From Nocardioidaceae bacterium (GTDB lineage Bacteria > Actinomycetota > Actinomycetes > Propionibacteriales > Nocardioidaceae): 17,545 nucleotides of DNA. Under the pieces are notes generated by a model. The model made no database searches and was not told the origin of the DNA. It worked only from the letters and a program-made list of their open reading frames with translations. The stretch is taken from contig JACCVA010000393.1 of assembly GCA_013698435.1 (NCBI GenBank), positions 1 to 17,545 on the forward strand, written 5' to 3'. Positions 14,514 to 17,545 of this stretch are shown here, in pieces. How positions within the stretch are numbered: position 1 is the stretch's first letter; every line of letters starts with the position of its first letter. Made by a program: the position numbers and the translations under genes.

Positions 14514-14633
14514 GCTGGCAAATCTCGGCGACTTCTGCCTGCATTCGCCACTAGGGGGTGATCCGTGCGAGAATCACTCGTGAGTCAGCCAGCTACCCCT
14601 CATCGTGGCTGTACCCGTTCTGAGCTCTCCCCT

Positions 14634-14638
14634 GGAGG
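14634..14638 (+). promoter_or_regulatory. Shine-Dalgarno GGAGG that sets the small peptide start
   Basis: GGAGG lies 4 nt before ATG 14643. It selects this start over the in-frame GTG at 14565, which would add 26 residues in front of the signal peptide. Confidence 0.7.
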
Positions 14639-14642
14639 ACTG

Positions 14643-14837
14643 ATGAAGAAGCGCCTGATCGCCGCAGCGGCGGCCTCTGTCTTCGCCGCTGTCGCCTTGG
14701 CCGGCACCGGTCCTTCGACTACTTTGGCGGCCGGTAATAACCCGGAGATCCGTTCCGGTAACGACTGGGAGATCCGTTCCGGTAACGACTGGGAGTTCGG
14801 CTCCGGCTTCGTTCTCCGCGGCAACGACTGGGAGTGA
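14643..14837 (+). CDS. Exported repeat peptide with GNDWE modules, function unknown
   Basis: A 64-residue protein that I do not recognise. Residues 1-30 form a classical Sec signal peptide: MKKR, a hydrophobic Ala/Val core, and possible cleavage after ALA (20) or LAA (30). The remainder is almost only repeats: GNNPE (31-35), GNDWE (39-43), GNDWE (47-51) and GNDWE (60-64), with IRS between the first three and FGSGFVLR before the last. The chain ends exactly on the last module. At DNA level a 24-bp unit occurs twice in exact tandem (14745-14768 and 14769-14792), while the last module uses GGC for glycine instead of GGT. There is no cysteine and no visible modification enzyme nearby. It lies 26 bp upstream of a membrane-anchored phosphatase, so it may be an exported signal for that protein. 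Confidence is high for a real exported gene, low for any role. Confidence 0.8.
   Translation: MKKRLIAAAAASVFAAVALAGTGPSTTLAAGNNPEIRSGNDWEIRSGNDWEFGSGFVLRGNDWE
14745..14792 (+). repeat. Exact 24-bp tandem duplication coding for EIRSGNDW twice
   Basis: Bases 14745-14768 and 14769-14792 are identical 24-mers in register with the codons. Identity at synonymous positions suggests recent duplication or slippage, and the copy number may vary between strains. Confidence 0.9.
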
Positions 14838-14845
14838 CCGAGCAC

Positions 14846-14851
14846 TAGCGT
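14846..14851 (+). promoter_or_regulatory. Possible internal -10 element TAGCGT before the phosphatase gene
   Basis: TAGCGT fits TANNNT, 12 nt before the GTG at 14864. It would permit a separate, nearly leaderless transcript of the phosphatase in addition to read-through from the peptide gene. Support is limited to the hexamer. Confidence 0.25.
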
Positions 14852-14863
14852 TTCTCCACTCCC

Positions 14864-17545
14864 GTGGACAGGCGCGTCAACGCATATGTGGCTGTCTTGT
14901 TGGCCGCCGCCTTTGCGACGGTCCTCGTTGCGCAGCTGCTAGGACTTGAACCGCCGGCGGAACCTGTCCTGCCGACGCTGCCGATCCTTGCCCTCGGTCT
15001 CGTCGCGGCGGGGCATCTCCGAGTCCGTTTCCGACGCGGTGACGACGTTGACGCCCTGACTCTCTTCGAGGCCGGACTCGCCCCGCTGATCTTTGCGTTC
15101 CCACCGACTGTCGTGGTGGCCACCGTGGCGTTGGTGCAAGCGTTGACGGCGGCCTTGCGAAAGACGGCCCTGGTCAAGGCCGCCTTCAACATCGCCCAGT
15201 GGTCGCTGGCTGCGGGAGTCGGAAGTGTGGTCTTGTCGGTCCTGGTGGACGGCCCGCAGGTCTCCCTGGAGGCGTTGGGGTGGCTGGTCGTGGCTCTGGC
15301 GTGCGTGGGGCTCGTCAACAACACCGCGTTCACGTTGGTGCTCGCGATCTCCGCGCGGCAGTCCGTGTCGACCGTCCTACGGGAGCTTCGTCCCGTCCTG
15401 ATTGCGGGATGGCTCGGCGGCTGGGGTGTCAACGTGCTGATCGGGCTGCTGTTCGTGATGGCCGTCGACAGCAACCCGGTGGCCGTCGTGCTCTTCCCCG
15501 TACCCCTGCTCGTGCTGCACCTGGCCTACCGGGGATATGCGTCGGCCAGGTCGGACCGTTTCCGGCTCACCGGCCTGCGCAATGCGACCCAGACGCTGTC
15601 GGCGCCGTTGCACCCCCGGGACGCGATCGACGACTTCACCGCCGACGTCACCCGCTGTTTCGAAGCCCGCGGAGCAGCCTTGATGTTGTTCACCGAGGCA
15701 GGCGACCTCGAGGTGCACGTCATCGACCCCACCGGTGCGGTGGCCACCCATACCGAACCGGCGGGCTCCCGTTCCTTGGCGTCCGGTCTGGCGGGACAGT
15801 CGGAGCCACTGTGCTTCACTGCGAGCGACTCCGACCAGATGTCCGCCCTCCTGGGGGCGGCCCAGTGGCGCGACTGCATCTGTGCACCCTTGGTAGCCGA
15901 GCAGCGGCGGCTCGGCGCTCTCGCCGTGTTCGACCGGACCGGGCTCGAGAGCGACACCAAAGCTGACCTGGCCGTCCTGGAGACGCTTGCCCGCGAGACC
16001 GCGCACACGATCGCCCGAGGCAGACTGTTCGAGAGCGTGGTCGAGGAGCGACGCAAGCTCGACCGGATCGTCAGCACCACATCCGACGGGATCTTCACCC
16101 TTGCCGAGGACGGGGCGGTGCTGACCTGGAATGCAGGGTGCGAGAACATCACCGGGCTCAGCGCCGCCGACGCGCTCGGGCGCCGGGACGCGCTCGAGCG
16201 CCTGCGGGCACGCACCGCGCTCGGCACCCCGATCAACTTCACGGGATGGGCGGGCGCCTCCGCCCTGCCGGCCGAGGTGGTCATCACCAGCGTCGACGGC
16301 CGGCATCGCCGGCTGTCCTGTTCCGCGAGCACCGCTACGGACGTCGACCGGTTGTCGCAGACGCTCGTCGTGGTTGCCCGCGACATCACCTCGGCCGAGG
16401 AGTACGAGGAGTTGCGCGGCCAGTTCAGCCGGCTGGTGGAGGCCCAGGCAGCTCAGCGGCTCGTCGTCGACCACCTGCAGCAGGCGGTGGCTCCTGAACC
16501 CCCCGGTATCGACGGGACCGACATCGCGGTGGCGTACGTCGCCTCGGACCCGTCGTCTCCCACCGGAGGTGACCTGTTCGACTGGCACCTGCTGCCGACG
16601 GGCGAACTGCATGTCGCCGTCGTCGACGTCCTCGGGCATGGTGTCGCCGCGACCAAGGACGCCCTCGTCGTCGTGCATGCGCTGCGGTTCGCTGCCGTCG
16701 ACGGCACACCGCTCGAGGACATGGTCCGGCGGACTGACGAGCTGCTGTCGGCCGACGCTGCCGAGCTCGTCGCCACCGTGGTGATCGCGCGCTACCGCGC
16801 CGAGACCGGGGAGCTGATGGTGGCGTCAGGGGGACACCCGCCGGCACTGGTGGTCGGCTCCGACGGGGTCGTCACCGAACTGGCTGCGACGGGCGGCGCC
16901 ATCGGCTGGCCGGGCGTCGGAAGTGACAACGTCGCGACCACGAAGCTGGAGATCGGTGAGTCGCTGCTGCTCTACACCGATGGGCTGATCGAGGCCCGCA
17001 AGGACGTGATCAGTGGGATGAGCTCGTTGATGGGGCACGCTAGTGACGTGGCGCACCTGCCCGCCGCGCAGTTCGCCGACGAGCTGGTCAAGCGTTCACT
17101 CCAGGGCGCCGACCGACGCGACGACAGCCTCGCCCTCGTGCTGCGCCGCACTCCCACCGCCGTCGTGCCCGAGGCGATGAGCTGGGAGGTGACTCCCGGC
17201 AGCGCGGTCGCGTTGGGAGAGGCACGTCGCGGGCTGGGCGACTGGCTGGACAGTCTGCGCTGCAATGCCGATGACGCCGTACTGGTGGCCTCGGAGCTGA
17301 TGGCGAACGCCGTGATGGCTGCGCCGAGTGCGGTGGTGCTCACCGCAGCCATGCAGGGTGAGCAGCTCGTCCTCGAGGTGTCCGACGACGGGCGCGGTGG
17401 CGACCGCCTCGACGAGCTCGGGCAACGGCTGCCCTCCGCCGACAGCGAGCAAGGGCGCGGTCTGTTCCTGGTCAGAGCGCTGAGCGACGACCTGTCCATC
17501 GTGACCTCACCGACGGGCACGGTGGCACGTTGCGTGATCCCTGCC
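14864..17545 (+). CDS. Membrane sensor, GAF, PAS, PP2C/SpoIIE phosphatase and HATPase protein (3' end outside window)
   Basis: An open frame of 894 codons with no stop before the window ends. Residues 1-222 hold about seven membrane segments and the motif KAAFNIAQ, seen in actinobacterial membrane sensors. Next come a GAF-like domain (about 240-385) and a PAS domain (about 398-510) starting RIVSTTSDGIFTL. The PP2C/SpoIIE phosphatase (about 545-765) has all metal-binding aspartates: GGDLFD (Asp570), VVDVLGHG (Asp588), LYTDGL (Asp706) and DDSLAL (753-754). A HATPase_c domain of the RsbW type follows, with SELMANAV (Asn815), SDDGRG (841-845) and GRGL (864-867). Such proteins dephosphorylate or phosphorylate anti-sigma antagonists in partner-switching pathways. 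An in-frame TAG at 14846 limits the start to GTG 14864 or GTG 14888; neither has a ribosome site. Confidence 0.88.
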   Translation, partial: MDRRVNAYVAVLLAAAFATVLVAQLLGLEPPAEPVLPTLPILALGLVAAGHLRVRFRRGDDVDALTLFEAGLAPLIFAFPPTVVVATVALVQALTAALRKTALVKAAFNIAQWSLAAGVGSVVLSVLVDGPQVSLEALGWLVVALACVGLVNNTAFTLVLAISARQSVSTVLRELRPVLIAGWLGGWGVNVLIGLLFVMAVDSNPVAVVLFPVPLLVLHLAYRGYASARSDRFRLTGLRNATQTLSAPLHPRDAIDDFTADVTRCFEARGAALMLFTEAGDLEVHVIDPTGAVATHTEPAGSRSLASGLAGQSEPLCFTASDSDQMSALLGAAQWRDCICAPLVAEQRRLGALAVFDRTGLESDTKADLAVLETLARETAHTIARGRLFESVVEERRKLDRIVSTTSDGIFTLAEDGAVLTWNAGCENITGLSAADALGRRDALERLRARTALGTPINFTGWAGASALPAEVVITSVDGRHRRLSCSASTATDVDRLSQTLVVVARDITSAEEYEELRGQFSRLVEAQAAQRLVVDHLQQAVAPEPPGIDGTDIAVAYVASDPSSPTGGDLFDWHLLPTGELHVAVVDVLGHGVAATKDALVVVHALRFAAVDGTPLEDMVRRTDELLSADAAELVATVVIARYRAETGELMVASGGHPPALVVGSDGVVTELAATGGAIGWPGVGSDNVATTKLEIGESLLLYTDGLIEARKDVISGMSSLMGHASDVAHLPAAQFADELVKRSLQGADRRDDSLALVLRRTPTAVVPEAMSWEVTPGSAVALGEARRGLGDWLDSLRCNADDAVLVASELMANAVMAAPSAVVLTAAMQGEQLVLEVSDDGRGGDRLDELGQRLPSADSEQGRGLFLVRALSDDLSIVTSPTGTVARCVIPA

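Noticed and set aside
14565..14837. Longer 90-residue version of the repeat peptide starting at GTG 14565
   Set aside because: GGAGG directly precedes ATG 14643, and the signal peptide begins MKKR there; the extra 26 residues would spoil the signal sequence.
14643..14837. Lanthipeptide or other modified-peptide precursor
   Set aside because: There is a Sec signal peptide, no cysteine, and no modification enzyme or dedicated transporter gene nearby within the window.
15377..16678. 433-residue minus-strand open frame opposite the phosphatase gene
   Set aside because: The plus strand carries GAF, PAS and PP2C motifs in a continuous frame; the antisense frame has no recognisable domain.

Overview
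The window is high-GC chromosomal DNA from an actinobacterium. The best markers are a mycothiol-dependent formaldehyde dehydrogenase, an actinobacterial-type biotin synthase with its small auxiliary protein, and a mycobacterial-like penicillin-binding lipoprotein. The gene mix and style (GTG/TTG starts, 4-bp and 8-bp overlaps, TANNNT boxes directly before start codons) fit Nocardioidaceae or relatives; the genus is an inference. I see no tRNA, rRNA, CRISPR array, insertion sequence or phage genes.

Left part, all on the + strand: the C-terminus of glycerol kinase (1-320); an S-(hydroxymethyl)mycothiol dehydrogenase coupled by a GTGA overlap to an MBL-fold hydrolase (470-2166), together a formaldehyde-detoxification pair; a long stem-loop (2179-2230); an ABC ATPase with a multi-pass membrane partner (2370-4635); and a three-gene catabolic operon (4676-7804). 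That operon encodes an ACAD10/11-like acyl-CoA dehydrogenase, an SDR and an APH-fold kinase. The combination resembles the kinase/dehydrogenase/SDR core of levulinate and 4-hydroxyacyl-CoA degradation (lva-type).

Middle: after about 290 bp without a gene comes a class B penicillin-binding lipoprotein (8099-10021), which meets the bio genes tail to tail with a 7-bp overlap. The biotin block is two divergent units: bioA-bioF-bioD on the minus strand, joined by two ATGA overlaps, and bioB-bsaP on the plus strand, also joined by ATGA. They share a 103-bp intergenic region with TANNNT boxes positioned for leaderless mRNAs. Together they carry KAPA synthesis through to biotin; the early pimeloyl genes (bioC/bioH/bioW) are absent.

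Right end: a 64-aa exported peptide (14643-14837) whose mature part is built from four G-N-[ND]-[PW]-E modules, three of them exactly GNDWE. It is followed 26 bp later by a very large open frame (14864 to the window end) encoding a membrane sensor plus GAF, PAS, PP2C/SpoIIE phosphatase and HATPase (RsbW-like) domains. That frame has no stop inside the window. The peptide and its pairing with a membrane-anchored phosphatase/kinase is the strongest candidate here for something undescribed: possibly a secreted signal and its receptor, acting on a partner-switching sigma-factor pathway.
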